Shown in pieces: positions 27,935 to 43,150 of a DNA stretch of 64,000 bases (position 1 is its first letter; each line of letters starts with the position of its first letter). The stretch comes from Trichoplax adhaerens (lineage: Eukaryota; Placozoa; Uniplacotomia; Trichoplacea; Trichoplacidae): contig NW_002060951.1 of the NCBI RefSeq assembly GCF_000150275.1, positions 1,498,297-1,562,296 on the forward strand. Direction: 5' to 3'. The translations under genes and the position numbers were made by a program. The notes under the pieces are model-generated. The model was not told where the DNA came from, searched no databases, and was given only the letters and a program-made list of their open reading frames with translations.

Positions 27935-28037
27935 ACCGGAATTTAATATGATCAATTCGGTAGCGTCCTTCCTACTATACTAGAAGTGGTAGTTAATAGT
28001 GATCAGGTAGATTTACCTAGACTGGAATAATACGCAG

Positions 28038-28043
28038 AATAAA
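28038..28043 (+). terminator. Candidate poly(A) signal, receptor 2
   Basis: AATAAA about 100 bp after the receptor 2 stop codon. Confidence 0.4.
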
Positions 28044-28603
28044 GTTTTCAAGTAACAAAGTTTTCGTAATAACATTACGAACGAGATTTCGATTCTTAAG
28101 AACAGGTTGTTTGCAAATTTATGATTAATCTTTTACATTATATCTTAATATTTAATTATTATGTGAGTATACATATTGATTCATATGCGTTGATTTATCT
28201 TTACCGTAACTGAATTATGACAACGGCTACATGCTCGTTGTGTTATTAACTTTACAGTATATCTCATATATATCGCATGTAACATTCTAGATTCTCATTC
28301 CGAGTCAGTGCATTGATGGTTTTCGATAATTGATTTCGCGATACTCGCTTTTAACTATTCATAAGCTATTATTAGTCATGGTATCATAGTATACTGTAAG
28401 CATAGCTTAGATAATTGTATTATTTAAGATATCGGTATTTATCAATATTATTACAATCTAACATTTTAAAGTGATTTCATAGACCTCAAGGACTCTAGGG
28501 GCCCATACTCATTGTAATGAATACGACGGAAGTTAGGATAGATCAATTTGTGATAAACACCCTACAGTTTGCTTCAGATCTTAATTAGTACATACGTTAT
28601 TTA

Positions 28604-28879
28604 ATGCGTGAAATGGGTGACGTTCAGATAAAAAATTCAATAAAATGGATGACTGTTCCTTATAATCTGAGATGTTTTGTTAATGATGCAACACACCTAA
28701 CTGCCTTCGAATATAATCTCCAAAAGTTAGAGAGTATACTGCATACGAGCACATATGTGCTTATGTTGTATGGCATGCTGGATAAACACGTGGAAGCTTC
28801 CACTTTGCTACGAGAGTTATTTATTTGGCTAAGGCAAATGGGTACAAGTTTGAAGTTTTTCTTGGATCCTACTATATAA
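28604..28879 (+). CDS. Hypothetical 91-aa ORF downstream of receptor 2
   Basis: An uninterrupted ATG-to-stop frame of 91 codons whose second half is leucine-rich and could form amphipathic helices (LLRELFIWLRQMGTSLKFF). No signal peptide, family motif or supporting splice sites were seen. The opposite strand is also open for about 100 codons here, so the openness may be a base-composition effect. It is unlikely to be a real gene. Confidence 0.15.
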   Translation: MREMGDVQIKNSIKWMTVPYNLRCFVNDATHLTAFEYNLQKLESILHTSTYVLMLYGMLDKHVEASTLLRELFIWLRQMGTSLKFFLDPTI

Positions 28880-29415
28880 TACAATATTCGCTGTATTAGC
28901 CTACTTGCTGTCAGCCACACACAGATCAAGATGTTTAAATCATTTGTGATTTGATTCGGTACAATCAACATTTGAAAAACACATGCTATAAACTTAGTTC
29001 CTTCTTACTTTGCACTTTGATTTTAGTAGATCGCTACCTTACGCGGGTATAGAACAGCTGTGAAGCCTCTTATACAGTAGCTACATAATCTCTATTCTGT
29101 AGAATTATCATATGCAATAGAGTTTAGGACATTAATGTCTACACAGCAATTTACAATATATCGAGCACACTCGAGCACTACTGTAGAATATTGATTTAAC
29201 AGCTTTCATCTCTCAAATTGGACAGACAGACAGAAAGAAAAATAAAAAGCGTTAGAGGAGATTTGTTCATAGTGATGCATAGCCTAGTTGGTTTAGCGCC
29301 TCTTTCTTCTTTACTTCAGAATACGAGGAAAAGGTAAAGCCAGGTTGTAAACTTATAGCCAGGGTCTGGTACCATTGATGATTTGCATTATGTCATTGAT
29401 AATGATATTATCAAC

Positions 29416-29628
29416 ACTGTCTACCGATACTGATAGTAATATTTTCAAGAATATCAATCGCTTTCGGCGATATACTGTGTACATCACTAATTCATAAGAA
29501 ATATAAAAGTGAAGCTTACTGTCTACTGAAACTGATAGTAATATTCAAGAATATCATTAGCTTTGGACGATATACTGTATACAGATATAATATCATTGAT
29601 TGACAAGTGATACGAAAATAAAGCTTTA
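29416..29628. repeat. Two diverged tandem units of about 102 bp
   Basis: Units begin at 29416 and 29518, both with ACTGTCTAC followed by ACTGATAGTAATATT, then GAATATCA and GATATACTGT blocks. A shorter related block recurs near 29957, so the element has spread locally. Confidence 0.7.
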
Positions 29629-29744
29629 TTAATAATAATTTTATTTAAAATTACGAAACATAAACAGTTAAACATGCATCCGAGTTCAGCTTGAATGAAT
29701 TTGCAACGTTTTTGACGGACCAATTCTTAAGCTTCCGAATGATG

Positions 29745-30345
29745 TCAATTTTTATACCATGGAAATTGGTTATTCAAATATTTCCTGTCCCCCATTGAAG
29801 TTTTTTTTGCGAATGCCATACGTACTGTACAACAGTCTGATGAGTTCACTGATAAATCATGTATCTACTACAGTACGTATCGTATCATTTTAGCATTATC
29901 TTAACCCTAATATCGCTGAGCTCAAGCTTGCATCAGTGATCGTGATATTATTAGGCGATACTGATACTAATAGTAGGAAGAAATATCAATATCGCTACCA
30001 TCATCGGTGATATCTTTTGTAGAGGTAGAATTAGTGCTTACAGTACCGAGACACGTCAATTTTCATACCATGGAAATTGGTTATTGAAAATTTCCTGTCC
30101 TCCTTCAAGGGTTAAGTTGTAAGTTTTAATGCGGACGCACTAGACACTGTACTTATAGTGGACAGTGTACAGAAGTCTAATAAATTCCCCTGATAAATCA
30201 TTCACTGTACGTATCATATCATTTTAGTATCATGCAAATATCGCTGAGCTTAAGCTTGTATCAGTGATTGTGATACCATTAGGAAGAAAGTAATACGAAT
30301 AGCAAGCAATATCATCACTATCACTATCATTTGTTGGAATTCTAT
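29745..30345. repeat. Diverged direct repeat of about 300 bp (two copies)
   Basis: Copy A runs from about 29745 to 30015 and copy B from about 30053 to 30345. Both start with CCATGGAAATTGGTTATT and TTTCCTGTCC blocks. They continue with CTGATAAATCA, GTATC(G/A)TATCATTTTAG and ATATCGCTGAGCT(C/T)AAGCTTG, and end near CAGTGAT(C/T)GTGATA. Partial decay shows the duplication is not recent. Confidence 0.75.
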
Positions 30346-31042
30346 TCTAGTTTATGTGTTAGCTCCACGTTCAGGTACTCTGGTGAAGACTCTGAAACGA
30401 AGTAGCACACTGATAATTGCTTTAAACTGCTTTATTAGCTTCTATCCAAATAGATATGCTCTTAGCGATGTAAGAGACAAGCATAAATCACTAACGTTGT
30501 CTAAGATAGATATCCAAGAAGTACGGTGCTTTATAGTATGTAGCTTCCTGAGTTATAGATTGATTCTAGATAAGTCAGTTCAGCCGACTAAAACCAGTTC
30601 TCTAGGATCAACTAATAGCAATACAATAATATTATGATATGCTTTCCAAATTTGAGATCGTGGAGTTCCATTTCAACCAATCACCGGTTCATACCTTGAT
30701 TTAGATTCCAACAAATCAGTGATAAGTTATAACGAATACACTAGTTCCATGTACATTGTACACTTGTACCGCTTTTCAGTTGTGATATTCTTAGCCTTTG
30801 CCAAATAACCAAGTTACAACAACATCTTACGCAATCAAAACAAACAAGGGTAGAAACAATGCCGACCCTTCTCGACTGTACAACAGGGTGTGTGGAAAGT
30901 CATTTGAGATTTCTAAGTGTAATATCAGGATATTTTCCAATGATTTTCTAAACATTTTTGTACAGTATGCCGACCTTAGTTAATTAAGAACAAGTCGATA
31001 AAGACCTTGGCTGTTCAATGTTCACTCAGTCCCTGCTGAGAT

Positions 31043-31531
31043 CCAGGTCTAGTGGATTGCTATTTTGCAGGATGACGCAGCAGTACTGTATGAGGCTACA
31101 GTGGATAGGCAATACTGTACACTGCATTTTACATTGGAATGCGTCAACGCTTTTTCGATGACCGATGACCTGATGATGATGGCTAGTACTGGCACTACTT
31201 TCAGTCTACGCTATACATATACCTTACCTACAGTGTACAGTATGGAACAGTGTACTTGGACAGATGAAAAACTGGACTATCCAATCCCCAGGTCTAGTGG
31301 ATTGCTATTTTACAGGATGACGCAGCAGTACTGTGTGAGGCTACAGTGGATAGGCGATACTGCACAGTGCATTTTGCATTGGAATGCGTCAATGCTTTTT
31401 CCATGACCCATGACCTGATGATGATGGTTAGTGCTGGCAATACTTTCAGTCTACGCTATACATATACCTTACCTACAATGTACAGTATGGAACAGTGTAC
31501 TTTGACAGATTAAAAACTGGACTATCCAATC
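31043..31531. repeat. 245-bp tandem duplication, two nearly identical copies
   Basis: Units start at 31043 and 31288 with CCAGGTCTAGTGGATTGC. Both run through a GATGACGCAGCAGTACTGT block and end with ACTGGACTATCCAATC. Differences are mainly point changes, so this duplication is much younger than its neighbours. An open frame (31065-31406) crosses the junction. A GAT-GAAA to GAT-TAAA change and other substitutions show no sign of protein-level constraint, so I treat the frame as repeat-derived. Confidence 0.85.
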
Positions 31532-31990
31532 ACGTTGCGCCAAAGTCGACGTCACACCTATGATACTAATTAGTATATAATGCCACATCCTCTCAATTTT
31601 TCTTTCTTCTTGACCACCAAGTGTCAAAGTGTCAGCTGATATTCAATCAGGTTAGCCAATTTTTTTCAACCTTTCTAGAGGTTATGCTCAACTTAAAACT
31701 GTGTAGGATTGAAAAACCAAATACAACTGCTACTTCCTTAGGATCAGAATACATTTTGTACTCAGATTAAAATCTTACGGCAATGATAGATGGACAATCA
31801 TGATATACAGTATATAACATAACATATATACAGACATACAGTACGATAATCGGCTTAGATAAGGAAGTACAATCGCACTTTCTATTGGATGTTGACGGTG
31901 ACAATTCAATTTTTTGGGGGGATTTTAATCTAGTGCATTCGCTATCCAGCTCGTTTACGTTCGTTCAAATAGAATCTATATCAAGACAAG

Positions 31991-35087
<3,097 letters not shown>

Positions 35088-35381
35088 GCGATTTGTTGCT
35101 GAATTCAGTTGCATTAAACATCATCAGTATTTCATTCTTATAGTTAGAGGAACTTGACCTAGATTTTATAATAGGAGCAAAGCCAAATAGTATAATAGCT
35201 ACTGAAGGTTCAGACACTACTGTTTGCGATATTAACGATTATTGCTTACTGCATGATATAACAACGATTGCCCATATTGTATTTTGAACAATGATTCGCA
35301 ATTTTTCATAAACGATTACTTTGTAAGTCTTAGACACTTCATTTTTACTTGAAGAAGGATGGCAATTGATCGTAGGAATTA

Positions 35382-35387
35382 AATAAA
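35382..35387 (+). terminator. Candidate poly(A) signal of the reductase gene
   Basis: AATAAA about 295 bp after the reductase stop. Distance and AT-rich context make this tentative. Confidence 0.25.
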
Positions 35388-35389
35388 TT

Positions 35390-38300
35390 CTAGAATAATG
35401 CAATGACATGATACATTTCGTGATTAATTTTTATGGTTAAACTATTGGCGTCTTACTGTCATTTTTACTGCTTGTAAAGATAATCAAAAATCATGTTGCA
35501 TGAATAGAAAAATTGTTGTGATAACGATATAATATTGAAAAGGCTCTCCATACACTGCACTGTAGCATAAGAATGCGGTGATTTGATCTATCATGTAGTT
35601 AAAGTAAGTACTGATGTTGTGTTATGAAGAGAAATTCTAGTTGTGATGTTAATATTCTGGATAGAAATGACAGCGCTATATTCACATGAGTGAGCATTTT
35701 ACTTACTTAGTTACCCTAATGACAAACAAAACAATGATGTTAGAGTGTAGGTCTGACAGTAGCGTACCTGCAGTATACAGTTGGTATAAATACAGTAGTG
35801 ATAACAACGAAAAAGAGCATACATGTAATTATAGTAACAATCAGATTTCAATCTTTACTGATTCTATATGAGAGCTAATCATATACGATAGAGAAATTTA
35901 TAGTATTCTTTTATCTCTTCTTTAAAAGTGCCATGATACTAGACACATTTGTAACTTTTAGAATACATACTTAATTACTGAGATACGATATTTTAATATC
36001 AAAAATGTTGATAGCTTTATTAATTTTTAATATGATCCGGAATCAATTAAATTTTCATGGCATGACGCGTGCTATAAATTTTGTTATTGATTTGTAGAAG
36101 GCTGAATAAGACTTTAAAAAAACAAGTTATATAGGAATTCACATAACGCGTAAACAGATTTTGAACTCGTAATAAATGTATACGTAAGAATTGCGCAACT
36201 TATTGGGTTTGAAGTAGTGGGATGCCTTTTGAATCATGTTTTTTCACTGACCACTGGCCCTACGTGATGGATCCGTCGGTGTACTGTACTGTGATTGTAT
36301 TTTTGTGACGTACTTACATTAATTAATATAACATCGTATTCGAACATCCTTTCTCATAGACAGTGTAGTGTCTTGCTAGATTTATCATACTATTTAATCT
36401 GTGAATAGCTTGAGCAATAATATTATGGAAAGAATGTAAAGACGTATTAGATATTTGTAACACAATTAACTTCAAAATCAAAAATTGGCGTAGTATCTTG
36501 GTTACTGATAGCTATAGACACTAAAAGTTGACCGGTGATGTAATTAAGAATGGACAGACTATTATTTTACATTTAAGATAAAAACATGAAATAACAATAT
36601 GCTAGGTTGATATTGTACTCAGAAATTTATATAAGTTTTAAATTACTATAGATTACATGGAGCTTCCATTAGACTCATTTATTTATTATACTGAAAAATG
36701 AGCTTGATAGCAATGGTAGAATATCCGTCTTAATATCAAATATAGTAAAAAGTTTTACTAATTCCTCCAACCTGTCTTGAAGTCTGGCTATACAATTTGT
36801 TTGTAACGATAATCATGATCAGTATTTATAGGAGTACATCCCACATGGATGTATCACTTGTAGAATATTTATATTATGATCTCAAGTATTAACTATTCGT
36901 ATGAGTTCGCCTTATAAGATATCTCTTATAATATAAGGCTGCACTAGACTGCAGTTTCTTAATAATCAGATTTCTAAGGAATATAATGCTCTTTCTTTCG
37001 TATCATAAGATCACAATTTACACCATGTCATGTCTAAACCTGTTGACATTATCGCAGTGTTCATAGCTTATTTACGATATTCAGTAATATAAGCTACGAT
37101 TTCGAAGTATACTATAATTATGAATTATTACCATCTTATCATTTAAGAAGGTGAATTGAAAGAAATACTTTATGATGTGCAAGGATTATCTTCATAAAAC
37201 TATGGATATTTAATAATGAGTCCAAACTATAGATATTAAGATAATATGAATAATAGTTAGTATACATTTTGCCTGCTTAGATGTAAATATTTTACTGTTG
37301 TATGTATATTGCATATATTGTTATATAGGCAAAGCTTGCATAAGTTTTTAAAATTATTAATAAACGCAGGGAACAATTTATTTACTTGCCTTACAAGTTA
37401 TTATAAGTATAGTGCGTTTGTTGGAGAAGGAAAACATAAAAGAAAAAATTTTCGTTCGGCGATTCAATTTAAGGACGGAACTCAATAATTGATAATTTTT
37501 GTATCATTAATTAATTAATTATGGTGAAAGCGAAGACTATTATCGACATTAAAATTAATTATAGCTATTGTGAATAGATCAAATAAACAGATAATATAAC
37601 AAACCGGACTAATGTCATCAAGTGCCTTTAGTGCCTCGAAAATATTCTACTTGCTTAGATTACCAAATCGAACTCATACTGAATCTGAATACATAGCTTG
37701 TCCTTCAGGTTAAAATTTTGCGCCATGTGCGATATTAAGCTATAGTATGTCTTAAAGTGTTCAACTTTAAAGGCAATTTTGTAAATTTTCATTAGCTTGT
37801 ATTTTTATGTTTCGGAAATATTTCCATCTACTTAAATTATGAATTGGAGGTACACTATTGGACATATGGCATGTCTCTCATATCAGAATTTTGAACTATG
37901 CATAGTATTATTGTACAGTATATTGAAATGAATATAAGATTGTTGATCTCGTTATTTATTACAAGGAGTGTGAGCCCATTCTAGTGCAATATGGCCAGAT
38001 AGCTAATATGGTATTCATAAATTACAAATATTAATTCTAACTAATATCGTATTAGTGATAGTGTGATCTCTTTTATTAAGATTTCCAGGAACGAAGATTA
38101 TTAAACGTCATAGTTCATACTGCTTTGAACTATTATTCAATATAGTAACCACATAGGGAGAGAATTTCAGTATACTATCAATAAAATTTTCGATTTCCAT
38201 ACGACTTCATCGTACAATTCACACAGGATTCAATACCACACTTCATACAGTAATTTTGTTGTTTACTGCATACCGTACTGTATGTGCAAATTATATTTGA

Positions 38301-39260
38301 TGTTATTTTAGTCTTATAAAATCAAATATTTGAAACAATAGCCATTTTCCTAAATATTTTTTGTCATCTAGTATTTTAATAACATATAGTTGGGTATCTT
38401 AGATACTTTGTAGTAGAACCTGCGAGTGGTAATGTCTTGTTTATTTATGTTGATAATAATTTTATGATTGGACTGAGTATAAGGCTTTCAGCAGACGTAA
38501 ATGGCTATCGTTGTTATTGCTAAGATAGAAGACCACTTTGATTATCGTGCTAGCTGTATTCTCCAATCAAACAGAGACTTGTAGTTGTTATTGATGAACA
38601 AATTCAATATCCAACCGATTACCACAACGTCAGTAAGAGTTAAAGTTCATTCTGCGATATACGTTCTTGAAATAATTTATATTAACCTTGTCAAAGTTGA
38701 ATTTTTCAGTTTTCTGATTAACTACTGTACCTTGAATCGATTTTTGCTTCACACCCTAAATTATAAGGTATTGATATTGCATTTAAATATGTATATGAAA
38801 GGCTATAACATTAACTGAGATGAAGAACAATTGCCTAAAATCTTATTCGATTATCACTTTAATTTTCTTTCCTCTATCCACTAATTATTATCGTAAAGTT
38901 ATATGCCAAGTTTAATATTGATTGTTTTACTGTAATATGTCAGCTGTAGCCTACCCAGGTAAAATATTAATTTTAGGATTGATTAAATTTATCATATTTT
39001 TCTATCTTGCGAGCTTTTTTCTGACTATTTCAATGATAAGTCTTGGAAAACGATATTTACTTTCCTCTATTCATAAAAGAGTTAAATTACTGTAAATAAC
39101 ATTTTTATAAATTCATATTGTAATTATAAATCCTATTAAATGTGTGAATTAATGATTAAAATTTTAGAATAGGCATCGCCTAAAACTTAGCTCGCTAATA
39201 TAAAGTTTGATATATTGGGATAAAGAAATGAAATAATCGTATCTTCTTTTTGTTAATGCT
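35390..39260. other. AT-rich intergenic DNA
   Basis: No supported gene. A 61-codon frame at 35686-35868 carries a faint immunoglobulin-like cysteine/tryptophan spacing (see findings) but has no other support. Confidence 0.5.
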
Positions 39261-39262
39261 TT

Positions 39263-40180
39263 ATGCTCAAGCTGCTTGGTCAGAGCTACAAAATGCATTC
39301 CAAGTGGATAACATTGGCAATTGTACTATTACTTGCCTTTGGCAATATTTGTGAGTCTCGATTTTTATCGAAACCAAAGAGTAATAAGACGGCTAATAAT
39401 GATGAAAATAAGCACAATCCAATAACAAATGGCACTAATTCGTATGATGAAGAGGAAGAAAGCGATGGAGGGATGAGATCTTTATTAGATTGGCTAAAGG
39501 ATATACTATTTGGTAACAAAAACGGTAACCGAATAGATAAATTTAAGGATTGGTTGAAGGATCGCTACAATAGGACTGGTAATATGGAGGATTATGATGA
39601 AGGTGACTTTTTTGATGGGGATGATAAAGAATATGAAGATGAAGGGGAAGATTTTGAAGGTATAGATGAAAGTAAAGATGAAGAGGAGATTGGGGGTGCG
39701 GACGAAGAGAACGAAGATGAGGATGATGAGGAGTGGTCCTGGAATTGGCCATGGGGAGACGACGGCGAAGAAGAAGAAGAAGAAGAAGAAAGAGAGCTCG
39801 AAGACACTGATAAAGATAGCGAGGAAAGTTCAGAAAGTTGGAATATGTTTAATGACCTATTTGAATTCTTTACCGGCTCATCCGAGGGTGACAATGACGA
39901 CAAACAAGTCGATAAGGAAGACAAAGATAGGTATGATGATAATGAAGAGGATCGCCATGAAGATGATGATGCTTATGAAGGTGAAGGCGAATATAATGAA
40001 GATGAAGATGATGAATATTACGATGATGAAGATGAGAATGAAGAAGATAGAGAGGAAATAAATAATGGAGAAGCGGAAGAGAAAGAACTAGAAGAAGAAG
40101 CAGAAGAATTAGAAGAAAAATTAAGCGGCGATAAAGGAGAAGAAGAAGAAAATAAAAGTTTCTGGGATTTCTTCTTTTAA
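39263..40180 (+). CDS. Secreted, extremely acidic protein with Trp/Phe-rich modules (up to 305 aa, intronless)
   Basis: A single open frame of 305 codons. The likelier start is the second methionine (39293, residue 11), which has a better context (AAAATGC) and opens directly into a signal peptide (HSKWITLAIVLLLAFGNICES). The mature part is dominated by Asp and Glu, with runs at about 133-159, 166-180 and 216-290. Short hydrophobic or aromatic modules interrupt the acidic stretches: LLDWLKDILFG (74-84), FKDWLKD (94-100), WSWNWPW (158-164), WNMFNDLFEFF (193-203) and the C-terminal FWDFFF. DWLKD occurs twice, 20 residues apart. Potential N-glycosylation sites are NKT (41) and NRT (103). There are few cysteines and no recognised domain. 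Possible roles include a calcium-binding granule or matrix protein, or a peptide precursor with acidic spacers; none is shown. A poly(A) signal follows at 40241. Confidence 0.7.
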   Translation: MLKLLGQSYKMHSKWITLAIVLLLAFGNICESRFLSKPKSNKTANNDENKHNPITNGTNSYDEEEESDGGMRSLLDWLKDILFGNKNGNRIDKFKDWLKDRYNRTGNMEDYDEGDFFDGDDKEYEDEGEDFEGIDESKDEEEIGGADEENEDEDDEEWSWNWPWGDDGEEEEEEEERELEDTDKDSEESSESWNMFNDLFEFFTGSSEGDNDDKQVDKEDKDRYDDNEEDRHEDDDAYEGEGEYNEDEDDEYYDDEDENEEDREEINNGEAEEKELEEEAEELEEKLSGDKGEEEENKSFWDFFF

Positions 40181-40240
40181 TTTCTCTAGAAGGTGTAGTC
40201 GTGGAATGAGATAAAGATTCTCTGAAAGAAGACTATCCAA

Positions 40241-40246
40241 AATAAA
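40241..40246 (+). terminator. Candidate poly(A) signal of the acidic protein gene
   Basis: AATAAA (overlapping AATAAATAAA) about 60 bp after the stop codon at 40180. Confidence 0.5.
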
Positions 40247-40249
40247 TAA

Positions 40250-43065
40250 AAACTAAGAATGACTACATTAGTAGTTGATCATTCTATTAATTATAAAATC
40301 CATTATAACTAAGATGATTATTTTTAGATTGGAGGTAGCAAAAATCAAGAATGCTTAGATGACAACTGCTTCATCTAATTAATTTGTGAAATGAAGTGTA
40401 AATTTTATCAATAGACATTGGCATCAATAAATGAATGAATAGACATTGATTTAAGGCATCTCTCCGCAATTGCTATGATTAAGCTCAATATTCTATTTAT
40501 TCAGTCAGCGAGAAAGATGAATTTCTTTTGGAAAAATTACGCTATTCTGGCATTTTATAGTAATGATTGCAGTACTTATTCCAGTGGATGAGAATAAGAA
40601 GTTTAAGCCAGCCATTAATATAATACGGATATAGCTAATATTGCAAACAGCGTAATTAAAACAAGTACGAACTTTCTAATAATTAATACCGCATGATATG
40701 TGCAATTATACTCTTAGTTTGAGTTTAAGCTGCTAGTGCTATTAGCTGGCATAGCATTATCCATATTTTGCCGTCAATGTTATTATCTCTTACTATCGCA
40801 TTTACTAACAACATTTTATTTCATTTTTTAGCTTTACCAAACTTGAGCTGCTATTAAATAACATTCGGGCATTGATACTAGTTTGGCAATAATTACATGC
40901 GGATATTTGTATTGTGCAACAGCTTAGCGTAGTTGTATCAACAAAATATCGCATTCTACAGTTGCTCCTCGTACACGTTTATAACTATTTTATTAAGTTC
41001 GAATCACATAAGCCCTATTTTCTTTTCATAGTTATGCCGAAATAAGCTAACATCTTCTGCACCGTGATTACAAGAAATTATTGTCTTTGTCATATAATTC
41101 AGTACGACAGTATCATAGGTTCTTTATCCATCGAATTTGATTATCATTGCATGGTTAATTTAAATTCCTATCTGTTACTGTATAAATTATTAATTTTTAG
41201 TCAATCAGTTAGCGAGTCAGTTATTTTTAGATAGAGCTGATTGCAATATATATATTCGTATATTACATGTAGTTGAATAATAATTAATTAACATAAACCA
41301 TCGTTGTGCTACTAGTATCAGGTGATATGCTGTAGTTTACTAATGTTAGCTTTGTTAACTACTAATATATAGTTAATACTTGACCGTCTAGAAGTGTCAG
41401 TGGCTCTTATACTGAACCTTTTATTATTTCAGTCTTGTATGAATCAATTATAGTTACATAAGTAATTATTATTTATACTGTAGTTATGAAGTTGCCCAAT
41501 ATTTATACCGGACCGCATCGGGCATTTATAGAAAATTTTAGCTTAAGCGGGTAGACAAAAGCTACAGCAAGATCTACCGATTAATTAATTTAATTATCTT
41601 CAGTACTGTACGTGAGAAATTGTATCTATTGATGCTTTAATTGTGATTATAGAGGACTTTATTACTCTCATAGATTGAAGAAAATGTAATTGCATTTATA
41701 TGCTGCATATACAAGGACTCAGCGTCCAGACAATATTTAAAAGATTTACATTAATTAATACACAACTGCGGAATTATAATGCATATTTTTCGTTCACTTG
41801 TTGAAACTGTTCAGGCAAAGTAGTTTTAACAAACTGTGTTAAAAGTTTACAGTAAGATAATTGTTTCTAAATTGTATCTTACCTGCCTGTACAGTAGTTA
41901 TTCGGATCAATAGTTAAAACAATTCAAGTAAGTGAAGGAGTAGCTAAAGGGCAGTTTCTAAATTTGGACCCTAGTTGGTGTTGATACTGTTACATAAATC
42001 GAATATCAGCTGGAACTATTCTATATGCGTATTTAAAACTCTTGAAATACTGAGTAGTAAGAAATAATTAGTACAGTCTTGATGATACAGTATTAGTAAA
42101 TGATCATGTGGAGGTGACATTACTTGTACATTTCTGTAGGTTCGTTTAACGTCCAGTTTTTCTTTCCTTTTTTTCAACTGTGACTTTTGGGGTGTTTTGA
42201 CACTGTGACAACTTTTTGGCTTTTGGGGTGAAACTTTATCTGTAGGCGTACCTATTTAGACCATTTATTAGGACTGTTAAGTATTATAAGTAATTTTTAT
42301 TTAATTAAATCTTGAATAAGATGACTTTTAGCAGGATTGCTCAATATTTGAGGAGTCTTCGAACTATTCAGTATATTAAAAATTTTTCAAATGATCAATG
42401 GTTTCCTGCTGTCGGTTCCTCTGAAACGTTATATTAGTACTATAGTACCGATAATGATAAAGAAATTGTACCTAATATTAGCGTTGACTGTATACTTTAT
42501 ATATAGTACATAACTTAGACCAAAGCATACAAGCTATGAAACTCTGCTATGGCTTTCCTTTATCAATGATTGATTTTGAGTCACTGCCCTACACATGAGA
42601 GAGTATGGAGGAAAGAATCAGAGCACACCAATTTATTATTTAAGTTGCTTTTTCTTTTTTACCGTACTTTCAATCGGCCCTACTATCAAGTAATGGCAGT
42701 AGTACTGTGTAGTCCCAGAATAGATCATGTTTGGGACAGAAGTAATTGATGTAATTAGGAGAATTTAACAAGAAATAGAAATCTTCATATTTAAGAGACA
42801 GTTTATGGAGAGCAGAATTGTAATGAATGAAGTCAACATTAACATCAAGCAAATGGCTGCCATGGTCCTAGCCTCAATTTGCGGACAGATCTTGCCTATC
42901 CAATGAATGGATGTGTTATGCGTTATGCTTTAGTGTGCCTTTGACACACTGGAGCAAGTCCAGTGCATCATTTCTTTCCTACTGAATAAGTACTGAATTA
43001 TAGCACTCTTACCGATACTGCATAAGCAAGTTACAAGATCGTAAATCATATTATTAGATGTTATG
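40250..43065. other. AT-rich intergenic DNA
   Basis: No supported gene or RNA seen between the acidic protein gene and the TTAGGG-like patch. Confidence 0.55.
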
Positions 43066-43070
43066 GTGTC

Positions 43071-43121
43071 TTTAGGGTTAGGAATCGAATTTAGGGGGCA
43101 GGTGAGGGTTGGTTAGGGTTT
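43071..43121 (+). repeat. Degenerate TTAGGG (telomere-like) patch
   Basis: Three TTAGGG hexamers (within TTTAGGGTTAGG, TTAGGGGG and GGTTAGGGTTT) and a GGTGAGGGTTGG variant fall within about 50 bp. TTAGGG is the usual metazoan telomere unit. The patch is short and degenerate, so it may be an interstitial remnant or chance. Confidence 0.5.
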
Positions 43122-43150
43122 ACTTTTATCAATAAAGAACGACTTCTTGT

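Noticed and set aside
28660-28971. Minus-strand 103-codon frame opposite the 28604 ORF
   Set aside because: No family features. Both strands are open, which points to a composition effect.
31065-31406. 113-codon frame across the 245-bp duplication
   Set aside because: It exists because the repeat unit happens to be open in one frame. Differences between units are not protein-conserving.
39286-40061. Long frames in other phases or on the minus strand of the acidic gene (Ser-rich, Lys/Met-rich)
   Set aside because: Shadows of the GAA/GAT-rich codons of the real frame. Only that frame has a signal peptide and a clean stop.
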